Shown: positions 12,901 to 24,580 of the stretch, in pieces
Position numbering within the stretch: position 1 is the first letter of the stretch
How the letters are laid out: every line of letters begins with the position of its first letter
Source of the DNA: Erythrophleum ivorense
Lineage: Eukaryota; Streptophyta; Magnoliopsida; Fabales; Fabaceae
Length of the DNA: 64,000 nt
Direction of reading: 5' to 3'
NCBI GenBank assembly: GCA_026724425.1
Contig: JAIUCV010000019.1
Location: 13,521,881-13,585,880 of the forward strand
Position numbers and translations under genes: made by a program
Notes under the pieces: generated by a model
What the model saw: the letters and a program-made list of their open reading frames with translations, nothing else
Databases searched by the model: none
Told to the model about the DNA's origin: nothing

Positions 12901-15900
12901 GATCCTCTAAAGTTTTGTATGTAAATTTCTATGTAAAATTAAAGAGAAATAGAGACAAAAAAGGGAATGGGTGGAAAGAGAATAAATGAGCCCCATACAC
13001 ACTCTTATTTTTTTTGTGTCACTTCCTTTTTAAAATTTATAAAAAAATTTACAAAAAGAAAATTTAAAGGATCTATACAAGTGATATATCCAACCTATTA
13101 TTAACATATATTAAGGAAACATAAAATCTAAGTGGATAACATTAGTGACCCAATGTTAAAGCATCTAATTAGTTAGATATTATTTTTTCCTTATTTCTTT
13201 TATTAACTTCAAATAAGTTCACTGAAGCTAATATATATCTTAACTTGAATCTTAATTTAATATTCTTCTTTCAGGTTTAATACCCATGGAGATAGGCAAT
13301 CTTTATAAGCTTGAGATATTAGTGTTGGAATATAACAAATTGAGTGGATCTATTCCGTTGAAAATTTTTAACATGTCAACTTTGAAACAGTTGGATCTCG
13401 CAAACAATTCTATATCAGGTAGTCTTCCATCAAATTTTGGTTGTGGCCTTTCTAATCTACTTGAGTTGTTATTATGGGGCAACAAACTTTCTGGAAGAAT
13501 CCCAAATAGTATATCCAATGCTTCTAAGCTAACCAATATAGGATTGGAGAAAAACAAATTCAATGGGGTTTTACCAAGCACATTTGGGGATTTAAGATAC
13601 TTAGAAACCCTTCGAATATATGACAACAACTTAACCGTTATAAATGCTTCCAATTCTAAAACCAGCTTTCTTAGCTCACTGACAAATTGTAGACATTTGA
13701 AACATTTGGATCTCTCAATAAATCCATTGTATATAAAACTTTCCAAGTCCATTGGAAACTTCTCTGATTCTCTACAAGAGTTGATCATAAACTCTTGCAA
13801 TATTATTGGCAGCATACCATCAGAAATTGGGAATCTCACTAATTTAATTAAACTATCTTTGGATGAAAATGTTTTGAATGGACCGATTCCAATAACAATT
13901 AGTAGCTTACAAGCTCTTCAATGTTTGAGTATTCAAGGCAATGAGCTACACGGCTTAATCGTGGATAAGCTTTGTGAAATCAAAAGACTTGCTTATTTAT
14001 ATCTACATGGAAACAAGTTTTCTGGAGCAATTCCACCTTGCTTAGGAAATCTTACCTCTTTACAAGAAATTTACTTGGGCTCTAATAAATTGACTTCAGA
14101 GATACCCTCTTCATTTTGGAATTTGAAAGATATATTGAAAGTAAACTTATCTTCCAATATTTTAGTTGGAAATCTTTCATTTAGGATTGAAAACTTAAAA
14201 GCTCTTACCTTATTGGATTTGTCAAAAAATCATATTTTAGGCAACATTCCAACAACCATCGGTGGCTTGCAGAAGTTGCAGATTCTGTCCTTAGCACTTA
14301 ACAAACTACAAGGGTATATACCTGAATCATTTGGAAATATGATAAGCTTAGAAAAGTTAGACCTTTCCCAAAATAATTTGTCTGGTGAGATCCCTAAGTC
14401 CATGGAGTCACTTGCTTATCTTAAGTATGTCAATCTCTCTTATAACAAACTATGGGGAGAAATTCCAAGTGGTGGAGCTTTTCAAAATTTGACCACTGAA
14501 TCTTTCATGATGAACGCAGCTCTTTGTGGCAAGCCACAACTACAAGTCCCACTGTGCAGAAAAGGAATAAGGAAAAGGTCAATGGCAAAACTACTTTTAT
14601 TGAAATGCATATTACCCATAGTTGTGTCAACAATTTTTGTTGTTTCATGCATTATCCTTCCACGACATAAAGGACCAAATTCAAATCATCAAGTTCAAAG
14701 GGATTTATCAACTTTAAGAGTGCCAAGAAGGATTTCTTATTCTGAAATTTTAGAAGCAACTAATGGATTTGATGAGAGTAACTTACTTGGAAAGGGTAAT
14801 TATGGTTCTGTGTTCAAAGGAAAGCTTTCAAGTGGGATGATAGTTGCAATTAAAATATTCAATTTTGATTTAGAAGTAAGGTCAAGGAGCTTTGAAGTAG
14901 AATGTAACACAATGCGTAATGTGCGCCATCGCAATTTGGTCAAGATTATAAGTAGTTGTTCCAATGTTGATTTCAAGTCTTTAGTAATAGAGTTCATGCC
15001 TAATGGGAGCCTTGAAAAATGGTTATATTCTCATAACTATTGTTTAGATTTCCTACAAAGGTTGAATGTAATGATAAATGTAGCATCCGCTTTGGAGTAT
15101 CTCCACCATGGCTTGTCAACACCAGTGGTTCACTGCGATTTGAAGCCAAGTAACATTTTGTTCGATGATGATATGGTTGCTCATGTGGGTGACTTTGGAA
15201 TTTCTAAACTTTTAAATGAAGGGGAGTCTAAGACACATACAGAGACAATACCTACAATTGGCTATATTGCACCTGGTAATTATTTTAAAGCTTACTGCTA
15301 ATATTCTTCTTTTGTATTTGTTTCCTAAGAATATATATATATCCATAGCTTGCACACACATTAATGTCAAAAAGACTAGCTTTTTTTTTCTCAAATTTTG
15401 CTTTTAGCAAACCTCATTACATTAAAGTAGACCTTAACAAATGATACTTATATAATCTCACATAGATTGTCACTCATATGTTATTTAGCAATATCATATA
15501 ATATTAGTGTATAACAAATTTATTGATATTTATGAGAAATATCACACGTGTTTGGAAAGCATTAGATTTTCTTGATTTAATTTTTATTAGCAAGAAGTTC
15601 AATTGATAAACTACAAGTTATTAAAGTGGTCTATGAAACAACCACACCTGAAAACTAGCTCCCTTTTTCTTATAAAGAAAAATAATCTTAGTATTTCCTT
15701 CTATTTTTGCTATAAAAGAGGTTCTTGGGTTGAAATAGAAAGTTGAAGGGATTTTCTTTTTTATGTACATTGCAATCATTGGGTTAGGTTAATTTAATTT
15801 AATTTTTAATACTTATGTCAATACTTGAACTAATTTACTTTAGAACATCAAGGTAAAGGTGTGTTTTAATTTATATAGGTTGCAAATCATTATAGTAATT

Positions 15901-16600
15901 TGTGTTAATCTAGCATTTACATTACTTTAGGTTATATATTTCTTCCATAAAAATATCTAATTGTATTTGAGAAATTTTTCCTTCAAATTTTGTGGAATCT
16001 CAAAATATACATTTGAGAGATTCTCTAATTGTAAATTTAAATATATGATATATAAACAAGAAAGCTTAAACACAACCAAAAGAAGGAATGCTTAAACAAT
16101 TAAACAAATATAAAGAGCATACTTATTTGTCTTTTATCTCATTTGCTTTAATTGACAGTATAGTGTAGTCTGAACTAGCTCTTAGTTTGTAAAGTTTATT
16201 ATGAGTGAGAACATAATTTTTAGCTACTTGAATTTATGCAGAATATGGATCTTCTGGAGTTGTTTCAACAAAAGTAGATGTGTATAGTTATGGAATTATA
16301 CTAATAGAAGTGTTCACAAGAAAAAAGCCAACAGAAGATATATTTGTCTCAGGATTGAGCTTGAAGAGTTGGGTAAGTGAGTCAATGTCACATGCAATAA
16401 TTCAAGTCATGGATTGCAATTTATTAAAAGGAGATGAACAACATATTAGTAATATATTGACATCTACATCCTCGATTTTTGAAGTGGCTTTGAATTGTTG
16501 CGCTAATTCTCCTGAAACACGAAGCAATATGACAAATGTTGTAATGTCATTAAACAAAATCAAGGTCCTATTTATGCAAAGACAACAATGTCATATTTGA
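3251..16600 (+). CDS. LRR receptor-like serine/threonine kinase, non-RD (LRR-XII-like), six-exon model
   Basis: This is a probable plasma-membrane receptor kinase that senses a ligand through extracellular LRRs. Exons are 3251-3938, 5349-5492, 5630-6001, 6593-6736, 13275-15275 and 16242-16600. All introns are GT...AG and phase 1, and together the exons give 3708 nt, that is 1235 codons plus stop. In order I see a signal peptide (about 1-27), an LRRNT cap with CNWVGVTC, LRRs to about residue 860, a transmembrane helix (about 888-911) and a kinase domain (about 948-1215). The kinase has GKGNYGSVFKG, VAIK (K976), HCDLKPSN (D1071), DFG (D1089) and an APE motif rebuilt across the last intron. HCD in place of HRD marks a non-RD kinase, as in FLS2, EFR and Xa21; most such kinases act in pattern-triggered immunity, and that role here is inferred from the family. 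The ATG at 3251 is the first in frame and is followed by a signal peptide. Intron 4 (6.5 kb) holds a decayed duplicate exon, an LTR and a MITE, so correct splicing is unproven. Confidence 0.75.
4440..4765 (+). pseudogene. Decayed duplicate of the 3' end of LRR exon 1 and its intron start
   Basis: The sequence follows 3760-4060 in order (ACCTTGAA.TG, AAGATTTTA, CTTTATCTTATAACTC, GGTATG, then AATTCTTTTTA). It carries substitutions, deletions and in-frame stops, so it cannot be a working exon. It lies inside intron 1 and shows that this end of the gene was duplicated in tandem. Confidence 0.6.
4774..4799. repeat. (AT)13 microsatellite
   Basis: Uninterrupted AT dinucleotides in intron 1 of the receptor-kinase gene. 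Other AT/TA runs lie at 8467-8489 (inside the solo LTR), 48986-49008 (inside the hAT-like MITE) and 60571-60588 (inside the copia 3' LTR). Confidence 0.95.
5349..5492 (+). CDS. LRR-RLK exon 2: two-LRR module
   Basis: The acceptor is CATATTGTAG| and the donor GGAAG|GTATAC. The exon is 144 nt, exactly two 24-residue repeats, and is phase 1 on both sides. It encodes GDIPKEIGDLTNL...NNLEG. Because it is symmetric it can be skipped or duplicated without a frameshift. Confidence 0.8.
5630..6001 (+). CDS. LRR-RLK exon 3: LRRs
   Basis: The acceptor is CATATTGCAG| and the donor TTCACAG|GTATAT. The exon is 372 nt (124 codons), phase 1 on both sides and open throughout. It encodes five LRRs beginning GEIPKEIGDLRNL and ending NLDNNFFTG. 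A decayed copy lies at 6891-7228. Confidence 0.8.
6340..6525 (+). pseudogene. Relic of an LRR exon-2-like module
   Basis: The words ATACCAATAGACATTG.AAACTTCAT, TTGATCACAATAACT and CAACAAATTATAAG follow the order of the end of exon 2 and its intron (5427-5520). A T-rich insertion and missing segments interrupt them and no open frame remains. This is a third partial copy of the module between exons 3 and 4. Confidence 0.5.
6593..6736 (+). CDS. LRR-RLK exon 4: two-LRR module, paralogue of exon 2
   Basis: The acceptor is CATATTGCAG| and the donor AAAAG|GTATAC. The exon is 144 nt, phase 1 on both sides and open, and encodes GDIPKEISDLTNL...NNLKG. It is closely similar to exon 2 and arose with it by the tandem duplication. 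From here the model must jump 6.5 kb to exon 5. Confidence 0.7.
6891..7228 (+). pseudogene. Decayed duplicate of LRR exon 3, interrupted by an LTR insertion
   Basis: It follows exon 3 word for word at low stringency (GAGATTGGTGATCTTC, AAACTTTCTAGCCAAATAC, TTATCTGGTACCATG, TTTAATGGATACATA). It has frameshifts and stops, for example near 6935, 6978 and 7060, and its acceptor reads ACATTACAAG instead of TTGCAGGAG. Its 3' end is cut at 7228 by the LTR, and the remainder resumes at 11626. If spliced in, it would end the protein early. Confidence 0.75.
7224..7228. repeat. Target-site duplication TTTCA, left copy
   Basis: TTTCA lies directly before the TG start of the LTR insertion. The second copy is at 11621-11625 directly after its CA end. 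Joining the flanks at the TSD restores a sequence collinear with exon 3 and its donor in copy 1 (5985-6010). Confidence 0.75.
7801..7907. repeat. Decayed paired-palindrome cluster in the solo LTR
   Basis: Four related 14-mers start at 7801, 7822, 7873 and 7894. The best preserved contains the perfect palindrome GGTCGCGACC (7875-7884). The others differ largely by transitions, for example AGTTGTGGCC. Centre spacings are 21, 51 and 21 bp, the same layout as the arrays at 30967-31144 and 54946-55165. Confidence 0.5.
9711..10010. repeat. 50-bp tandem repeat, about six units
   Basis: Units start near 9711, 9761, 9811, 9861, 9911 and 9961, each exactly 50 bp after the last. Each carries CCATGG.(T/A)GAG..A, CTTT.TCTTA, AAGCTCA and CATCATAAGT-like words. 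The last four units are the most alike. The array lies in the middle of the solo LTR and no frame is open through it. Confidence 0.8.
11411..11539. repeat. 65-bp direct tandem duplication
   Basis: The unit starting TTGTTTAAGCAAATTATAAT at 11411 is repeated from 11476 with few differences. It lies about 80 bp inside the right end of the solo LTR. Confidence 0.85.
11626..12685 (+). repeat. LRR module duplication, copy 2, right part (intron, with an insertion)
   Basis: After the TSD the text resumes as ACTTTTTTACAAGTATATACTA, matching the exon 3 donor area of copy 1 with the donor GT changed (CACAGGTATA became TACAAGTATA). From about 12379 it follows 6010-6320 closely. The piece 11651-12378 is absent from copy 1. 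Confidence 0.7.
11651..12378. mobile_element. MITE-like insertion in duplicated intron
   Basis: This 728-bp AT-rich block is missing from copy 1 of the duplication. It is flanked by CTACCA at 11645-11650 and 12379-12384, within the near-matching 9-mers ATACTACCA and ATGCTACCA. The ends are weakly inverted (TTTAAATTGGACCAATC on the left, GATTTGGTTCTAAAAACTAT on the right). There is no ORF, and the family is not identified. Confidence 0.4.
12686..13274 (+). other. End of LRR-RLK intron 4
   Basis: AT-rich intron sequence with no further repeat I recognise. It ends in the acceptor ATTCTTCTTTCAG| at 13274. No coding frame is seen. Confidence 0.5.
13275..15275 (+). CDS. LRR-RLK exon 5: LRRs, transmembrane helix, most of the kinase
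   Basis: A 2001-nt open exon whose first two bases complete the Gly codon from exon 4. It encodes residues 450-1116: about sixteen LRRs, the PLC cap near QLQVPLC, a hydrophobic helix around LPIVVSTIFVVSCII, and kinase subdomains I-VIII. The Gly-rich loop, K976, HCD (D1071) and DFG (D1089) are all present. The donor after IAP is CACCTG|GTAATT. Confidence 0.85.
16242..16600 (+). CDS. LRR-RLK exon 6: kinase C-lobe and stop
   Basis: The acceptor is TTTATGCAG|. The first bases complete Glu of the APE motif and are followed by YGSSGVVSTKVDVYSYGIIL. Subdomains IX-XI are recognisable, including the D of KVDVYSYG and the conserved Arg in PETR. The frame ends at TGA 16598-16600. The position of this last intron, inside APE, is usual for LRR-XII kinases. 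Confidence 0.85.
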
Positions 16601-18497
16601 ATAAGCATTAACTCTATTTGCAATTTGTGTTGTTGCCTATTCTCCATTTCTTTTGAATAACTCTTTTGAAAAATGTTGAACACATTACCTAGTGATAAAT
16701 GGATATTTATTTTTTCCAAACATGGAAGACAAACTACTAGTTGCAACAATTGTTGTATTACATGATTTATGAGCCTTTTGATAAGTGAGAAGGTAAGAAT
16801 TCATATATAAAATTTTCAAGTAGATATCCGAAAAGCAAATAAGTTATATTCACTTTACAAAAATTCCATCCAAACCTGATAAAAAGGTTAGTTTAGTTAA
16901 TTTTGATTGAATTGTCGAATGAAATTTGATGGAATTGATTATTATCAATCTTAAAAAAAATGAAATATGTTGCAATTTCATTGGGCAACAACCACTTCCC
17001 AAGCATCACATATACCCTTGGCATATATCTTGAAACAAAGATTTTATATAGTGTTAACGCACAATTTTTAGTACCATAAGCTACTAAATTAATAGAACAA
17101 CTGTCACACTGCAAGTGATAAGGAGGTGACCAGCATGGAGAGTAGAGTAAAGCTTAAGTCCATAAGCTTTACAAATACTATCATGGTTGAAGAGATCATT
17201 TTGATAATGCAACATATATAATATTACCTCATGCAATTCATATATTGTCTCATTACATTAATAGAAGTATCATTAGCTTTTGTAAAAATTTTGGCAAAAC
17301 TTCCTTTAAAATTTGGACATCCCAAATTTCTACAATAGCCAAAAAACCAATCATAATAGCAAGGGAGAGCTCTATTCTCAACCACCAATAATCAAAAATA
17401 CCAAAGAAACAAAGAAAATCAAGGGAAGGGAATCCTAGTCAAATGGAGCTACATCTAGAGTACTTTACAATTATCATTCAAAAATTCGTTACAACAAAAC
17501 AATCACACCCTCTTAGTTCAAAAAGAATGGGGCTTACCACTATAATACCTCTAAAATTAGGATGAAGGAGATAGGTCAAGTCCAACACCACTATCTAAAA
17601 AGTTAAAATTAAAAGAATGAGTTGATAACTTGATAAGCAGATAACAAATTACCAAAATAGAAAGTGGCAAACTCATAACCCAAATAAGAGCCAAGAAATG
17701 CATAAATCAATTTATCATATCAAGTAACAAAAATACCTTATAGACAAGCCTATACATAGGTAGTTTCAAAGATGTTGAATTCTTAAAATAGTGGTTACAA
17801 GAGAAAGAAAGCTAGTTTTCTCTCATGAGAATGACGATTACACCTTGTTAGTAGCTCCTTACCCCTAATACATGTTGCAATGACCTCCAAAAGTTCGATG
17901 TGAACCTGGAGTCTCTAATATGTTATATGGGAACAATTTTTTTTATTAACATTTTCTTTAAATTGGGAGGAACGAAAAATCTTTTAAATTAGAGACAGAG
18001 TTGTCCATCTCCAAATACATCTCTAATTTTGAGATGAAATATTTTGCCTTTAATTCCATGTCAAATGTGGCAAAATGACATCATTATGTGTTTTGCAATT
18101 GGAAATAAACTTTTCATCTCTAATTCCTTCTCTAATAATCTTTTTTGTACAAAAAATGTTGTTTTTAAGCTTGCTCTTTTTTCCTCGTAAAAATGGTGGA
18201 TTTTACCTTTTTTAACACTTTTGTGGCCCGGTAATTTTAAATGTTCACAATTGAAGAGAAGTATTTTTTGGCCTTGTTACATATCCACAAAAAGATATTT
18301 GGGAACCTGACATCATCTCGAACTCAATATCACCCAGGAGAGGCCATTTTGAGGCCTAATATCCTTCGTTTCCATGTGTTTTAGGCCTACTTTAGTATTT
18401 TTTTTTTTTCATGTTTCATTTTTGGTATTTTTTTTATAAAGAACTGCACCTAGACTCTAATGCTATAAGATATAAGGAACTATACTTAAAATCTAAT
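16601..18497. other. 3' flank of the LRR-RLK and AT-rich intergenic DNA
   Basis: The first few hundred bases should hold the 3' UTR; I did not assign a poly(A) site. No further gene is seen. From about 17960 to 18150 the words ATTAGAGAC and ATCTCTAATT recur several times, as in subterminal regions of CACTA-type elements, but I found no termini. A perfect 16-bp palindrome TTTTTTGTACAAAAAA lies at 18141-18156. Confidence 0.4.
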
Positions 18498-21410
18498 TGT
18501 CACACCCCAAAATTAAAATGCAACCAACACAGAATATGAAGTGATCTTGCATGCCTAAGCTTGACCAACATACAACACCTTAACCTTCGATCATACAGGT
18601 TGGAAATTATGGGAAGTAACTACCAGGTGACATTTTTATTGCAAATCAAGTCTAATTCGCATATATAATGTCTCTCCCCAAAACTAGAGATGTGATTGGC
18701 ACGGAATACAAGGAAATCTTGTATTTGTAAGCCTAACAAACATACAAACATCTTTTTAGTTTTGAAACATAATAACATAACCTAAAACTAGAGATGTGAT
18801 CGGCATGGGTACAAGATCAATCTCGCACTTGTTGACCTAACAAAACGACATAGAAGTATACTTTCCACCATACCACTTATTAATCTAAAACCCTTAACTA
18901 CAGAACTAATTTACTTCTTGTAGAAATATGACAAAATATCCCTTAAAAATAAGACATCCTAAAAGTTCTACAACAATTATAACATTAGCTCTTGAACCAA
19001 TAATCTATGCAACTATACTAGGGCCTGCTAGTGGATTTCATGGAGCTTTAACTAGATTAAAAAATTCTTACAAAATCAACAAGATAAACATTGTCCACGC
19101 AAAAGGATGCAAGAATCACCCTAAAAGGAACTGCAAGTCATCACTAGACTACTAGAAAAGACTTGAGTTTAGCTTTATTATCCAAAAAAACCAAGTGTTT
19201 AATGAATAAATAACATCTCACATTTTAATAATTAAATGAATAAATACATAAATATAAAAATAAGTAGGTACATGGGCAAGACATTTCACGAAAACACCTT
19301 GTAAAAAGCCTTTAAAACTGAAAGCATGCTTCAAAATAGAGTAGTTTGATCTCATAAATGAAATTTAAATATAAGGAACATAGTGAGTTATGACAATCAC
19401 ATAGTTTGAAGCCAACATAAATAATAATGTTATAAAGTATTTAACTTTTAAAATACACATATGAGAGTTTCCCCAAAAAAAATACACAATTCTTTTGAAA
19501 CCCTTTTCGTTGGAAAGACTTTCTTCATAAATGTATAGTCATTGTAGGGAAATAACCATTCATCATGGACACACAATCTATGTAGGTAAATAACCAATCT
19601 GTCGTGAGTCTTCATCTCACCGAAAATAGCATCCCTCCATTCTATGTGTGTTGGTTGACACATTGGTTGACTCACTGGTTGACACACGGCACTAGCATCT
19701 CCTGTAACCCCCGCTAGCAACAATTCAACCAAGGTGCATCAAAAGCTAAGAAAACTATTGTTAGTAACTAGTGTTCTATAACTAATCCCCCAATTAAAAA
19801 AAAATGTTACAACCATCTATGGAATCACCTTCATTTCAACTTGTATTTAAACATTTCTCATTCATAACCAAAAAAAGGATTTATAAAAGTTTATCAGGAT
19901 TACTTCCATTGATTCCATACATGTATCAATCACTTACAATTCAAGAAATGCAATATAATTATAACGTTTCTCATTCAAAATCAATGCAAATAGACTTCCA
20001 AGAATTTTAAAAAGCTTTCATCTTTTACAAAATACAAAGATGCAAGATATAAAATTATAAAATAAGAGAGCATGCGATAGGATGTTTTCTACTCACCTTA
20101 CAAAGGTGACACTATGGTATTTCCTACCATTTCTTCCACTATTTCACCGAATGAGAAGTCTTTGGAATTTCCTATAATACAATTTTATACGATTTTGATT
20201 ACTTTGACTACTTTTAATTGTTACATAATGAAAGTGACCCATAATTCCCAATACTTAAAGTCTTGCTAAGCTTACAAAAATTTGTATTTTCATAATCATT
20301 TATGCACCTTACAACAACTACATAATATAATTACACATTCTACTAAATTCCAAGACCCTAGCCTCCATTGCAACCTTCTAATCATTTTCTAACTTTAAGT
20401 GCCTCTACATGAAATTTATAATTTGGTGTTAAGCTTAAGAATTGTACTTTAATAATTTCTAGTCTAGTATTTTTCCTAGTTTATTACTAGTTTATGCTTA
20501 ACCACTTCATTGCCTATGTTAACCCCCTTTTTCTTATTTTTATTATCATTGACCCAATTTATTAGTCAAGTACCTAACCTCTCACAATTGTGGTTATTTT
20601 CTATGTTTCACAGTTTACTCATAAGGTGGGCCATGGTATCTCCCAAGGGCCATTTTAAATGGTTTCCTATGCATCTAAGTTTCATTAGTTATCTCCTCAC
20701 GTGATCCAATAGTAAAGGGGAAAAAAAATCATCCTTATTAATATTAACAGGACAATCCACAAAATGGGGTCAGCCACTTACTTACCCTTGAAGACTAGAG
20801 TTTCTTCTATCGCCCAAAGCGTGATCCATTTTAAGCACTCCAAGATGTATCCTACGGCCAGCTCTGGGAATGGAGGTAATGATTACAAGTGTAGAAACAA
20901 GTAAGCCACTGATTACTAGATGACAACTAGAAAGTACAAAAAGTAAAACCAAGATGGATGAGTTAAGCATGAATGGAGAAGTTCATGAACATGAGAGATA
21001 CGAACCATGTAGGATTATTGTGTATTAACTTGATGGGGTCATAAGAAAACTTCAAACCACTTAACAAGAGCCAAAGTTGATGCAGATCAACAAGGCACGA
21101 ACACAGGTAGCTGAAAGTTTCAGAAAATAAGGCTTTAACCAAAGGGATCGAGGCAGAGCAATATAGCACATGAGGAAACAGAAAACGAAAAGGAAAAAGG
21201 AAACCGAAATTCTAAACACAATGGAAGGGAAAAAAAATCCCAACAGAAGCATCTTACCAGCTAAACCAGTGTTAGCTAATGAAGACATGTCAATACCGAC
21301 GTTAGCTGCTGAAAACGTTTGCTTGAAGACCTAACCGGAAATGAGTATTCAAAAGTCACAAGGTTAGGGAACGATGAGGCAGAGCAGAACGAGAAAAGAA
21401 AAGGAGATGG
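18498..21410 (-). repeat. 3' LTR of the LARD-like element (copy A)
   Basis: It begins TGTCACACCCCAAAA on the plus strand. The unit CTAAAACTAGAGATGTGATC at 18783 starts firm collinearity with 25416 onward, which continues to AAGGAGATGG (21401-21410). The first 285 bp hold two extra leader-like units that include AACTAGAGATGTGAT, so this end was internally duplicated. The stretch near 20860-21060 is about nine-tenths identical to copy B by eye. Confidence 0.6.
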
Positions 21411-21505
21411 GAAATGTGGCATGAGGAGGATTTGAACGTAGGCCTTTTGAGATAAAGTGCAAGTTTAGAACCATTAGACTATGTCACAGTTGGCGTTCAA
21501 CCTTT
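21411..21505 (-). mobile_element. tRNA-like SINE head at the edge of copy A
   Basis: On the minus strand the text has ATAGTCTAATGG (box A-like, plus coordinates about 21473-21484) and then, about 40 bp on, ACGTTCAAATCC (box B-like, about 21428-21439). This suits a tRNA-derived pol III promoter. It starts exactly where similarity to copy B stops. The body is short, so it may be truncated, or it may be part of the LTR lost from copy B. Confidence 0.35.
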
Positions 21506-24500
21506 ATTTTTATATTTTTGTTTCTAAAATTTCAAAATTATTACAATTTAATTTATTTTATTCTCTTTTTTTATTGTGGGTATTACAATTTAATTACTAG
21601 TTTTAATGACTTTTCTTGTTATTTCTAGTTTCCAATTTATTTGCTTATTACATTTTATTCCCCTTAAAAAAAATTCAGTCCTCCCATTTGATTCCAAATA
21701 TTAACAATAGCAAACTCCTAACAATTTTAAAGGTATAACTAAAAACCAACAAGCAGTTAAAGTGTCTTTTACTAACTATACGGACTCAAAAACAGCCTTT
21801 TTTTTTTTAACCCTATTTTAAACTCAAGTTACTCTAGCTATGTGAGCCTCTATTGACAAGAATGAGGCCTCAATACATCTACATTCTCCAGTCTCAAGTA
21901 CTTAGACGAAGAATTGTAGGAATCAAAACTAATCCACGCGACACCATTGAAATAAGTTAATTTTGTGAAGCAAATCCATTATAACTAAGGAATAGGCTAC
22001 ATTGATGCAAACATCACTAGGCAGCATTCACTCAATCATGCTTGTACTGTCCCCCAAAATGTCATCCGTTTACTTAATGATATTAGGTTGAATAATACAA
22101 TATTACAAACTCAGGTTAACTTTCTTTCAAAACCTTATTCCTCAAGAACAAGTGCCTAGCATGATTATATCTAATTTGACGGTGGTTTGTAACGTCTTAA
22201 TATAACTACTACAATACTGACAGTGTTAGGTTTTCAGGGTTGTAAAGTTCCAAATCATGAAGGTGATGTGAAGTTATAACAAATTTCCTACGCATTCAAA
22301 AATATCACTGCTCCCTTGGTCAGTATCAGCCCACTGAATTGCCTAGAAAGCCTTCGGTCTTTTAGGTCTAAGCAATTTCTATCACGAATCTAAATGATCC
22401 CAACTTTCAAGTTTATGCTTCTATGATTTATAACAGTCTTGAAAAAAAAAATCCAACTGAAATTTCTCATATGGCCCCCAGACTCAGAGCTGAACTATTT
22501 CTACTTTCAAAGATGATACCTTAGTCACAAGTTTTCGATTTGCTTACAAGTACTTTAGTGCTATGGTAACTTAAACGCAGGATCATCTATTCTAAAACCA
22601 CATCATTTTATCACAACGAGAGAAACACTACAATCTCATATAAGGTTTACAAGAATCCCGAGTGAGAATTAGAGGAATAACATAAGGGATATATCTAAAG
22701 ATTCTAGACCTATATTATGTCCAAAGACTTTCCAATTCCCACTCCCTCAAATCTAACTTTCCACCTATCGGTTCCACTAGAACTCACTTGGTCCACAAAT
22801 TATACAATTCAAATCAATAGAGCTAGGGGGAAAAAAGGAAAATTACAAACAAAGACCCAAAGTTTTAAAAAAAATTATTCTACAAGATTTGTTATCATTA
22901 TTTTAGGATAAATTACTACTAACTCTAACTAAAACTAATAATATTTAGTAGTAACAAATCCTATCAGAATAATTTTTTTTAACTCTAAGTCCATATTTGT
23001 AATTCTTCCCAAAAAAATATAGCTCACTTTATTAAATTGCAAAGTGCAAAAATTAAGAGGATTGCCAAATCCAAATAGTATAGACCAATTTACCTTATTA
23101 ATAGAATATAGAAAACTATTATGCATGTTACAAAATACATTAATGTGCTGGCTTGGATGCGAAATTTATACAGACAGTTTGTACCAGTTTCGTTTTGTGC
23201 AGCATATCCCATACATGAATACAAATGTCATTTCTTTTTCGGACAACCTTTTTGAAATTGTATCCAGTACAGAATCATGTTTTCCATCACATCTGAAGTT
23301 ATATCATTTCATTTTTTTTTTTAAAGCAAATAAGCCACTGAGTTCTAGCAGACTTCCCCGCTTAAATCCCACTGCCTCTACATCTTACTCTCAATGAAGG
23401 TCACCCTCTTCTATATTCCTTGATCTATTCACAGCTTATCGGTTTATACTACAACATCCTCATCTCAATGTAACCTAATGACAGTCCAAGATTTGGTACC
23501 ACAGTGCAATGGAACAAGTATAATAGCCGATAGAGAGAATACTGTAAACAGGCACCTGACCTTACCAAATTATGTCTTCAATTGCTCATCCTGAATTCCA
23601 TTAATTACTTCCTCCTCAATATCATTGTCACTTCATAGAATGCGATGAGGTACTGCAAGTGATTTTCCTATATATTATTTTTTTAATTAAACATCATCAC
23701 GCACACTAATCCTTTCATATTCCTATTCAATTGACACGTTATATAACACTTCTTGGCAGGCCTAGAGGTATCCAAATTGATATGGTTCGTCTCATCAACC
23801 ACTACAATATCCTATGACAACAGACAAAACGAAATTAAAATCTAGTGCCGGTTAATTACGAAGTTGATTTTCTTTTTTTTCGGGGCATCAAGAATGATAA
23901 GTTGACATTTGATTATCACAATATATACATCCCAAAACATGCATCATCACCCACAAAAATAGCTCATAAAAGAGACAAACTCCATTCCTAGTTGAACATA
24001 ACCACCAATACTTACATGCTTCCTCACTAGCTTGACTAATATATGATTTCTAAACAAAAGAAAGGGGTTATTGATCATAAATTCAGTAATTACCACAAGG
24101 TCAATATTCTAGATGTCTGCAACTAGGAATTTCCAAAACGCATATAGAAGCATGTAGGACCAGATTCTTGTCTACATATTGACATAAAGACTTGAAAAGG
24201 AATTTAGTATACAAACGCTGATCATAAATCTTGACTATATAGAAAAATTTCAAAATCAAATTTTGACGCCTCCAGGCCAGCATATATACGGAAAAATTTT
24301 GCACCCAGCTCAGGCTCACAAAGAACCAAAGTTGCCCATTAAATCAGAACCACCAGAATCACCAAACAAGCTAGCGACCAAATTTTTTAAAAGTAAGAGC
24401 GCCATATCAAACAACCTAAATAAAGAAACTTTTAAAAACATGGTTTCCATACTCATTGTTTAAACAGACAGTGCTTTACTTCAAATAGAAAATACATCAA

Positions 24501-24580
24501 CATTAGACCAACGAGCATGAAATCCAGCAACTCCCACATCTCAAATTTTTTTTTTTTTAAATCACAAAAGATAAACCTTT

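Noticed and set aside
13303..13839. 178-codon minus-strand frame
   Set aside because: Antisense shadow of the open LRR exon 5.
18141..18156. Perfect 16-bp palindrome TTTTTTGTACAAAAAA as a regulatory site
   Set aside because: Simple composition in AT-rich DNA, with no gene or repeat boundary attached.
20782..20970. 62-codon minus-strand frame that recurs at 27440-27628 with few changes, starting MLNSSILVLLFVLSS and membrane-like
   Set aside because: The similarity is explained by the duplicated LTR DNA. It has no start-site context or family match, and neighbouring non-coding parts are equally conserved.
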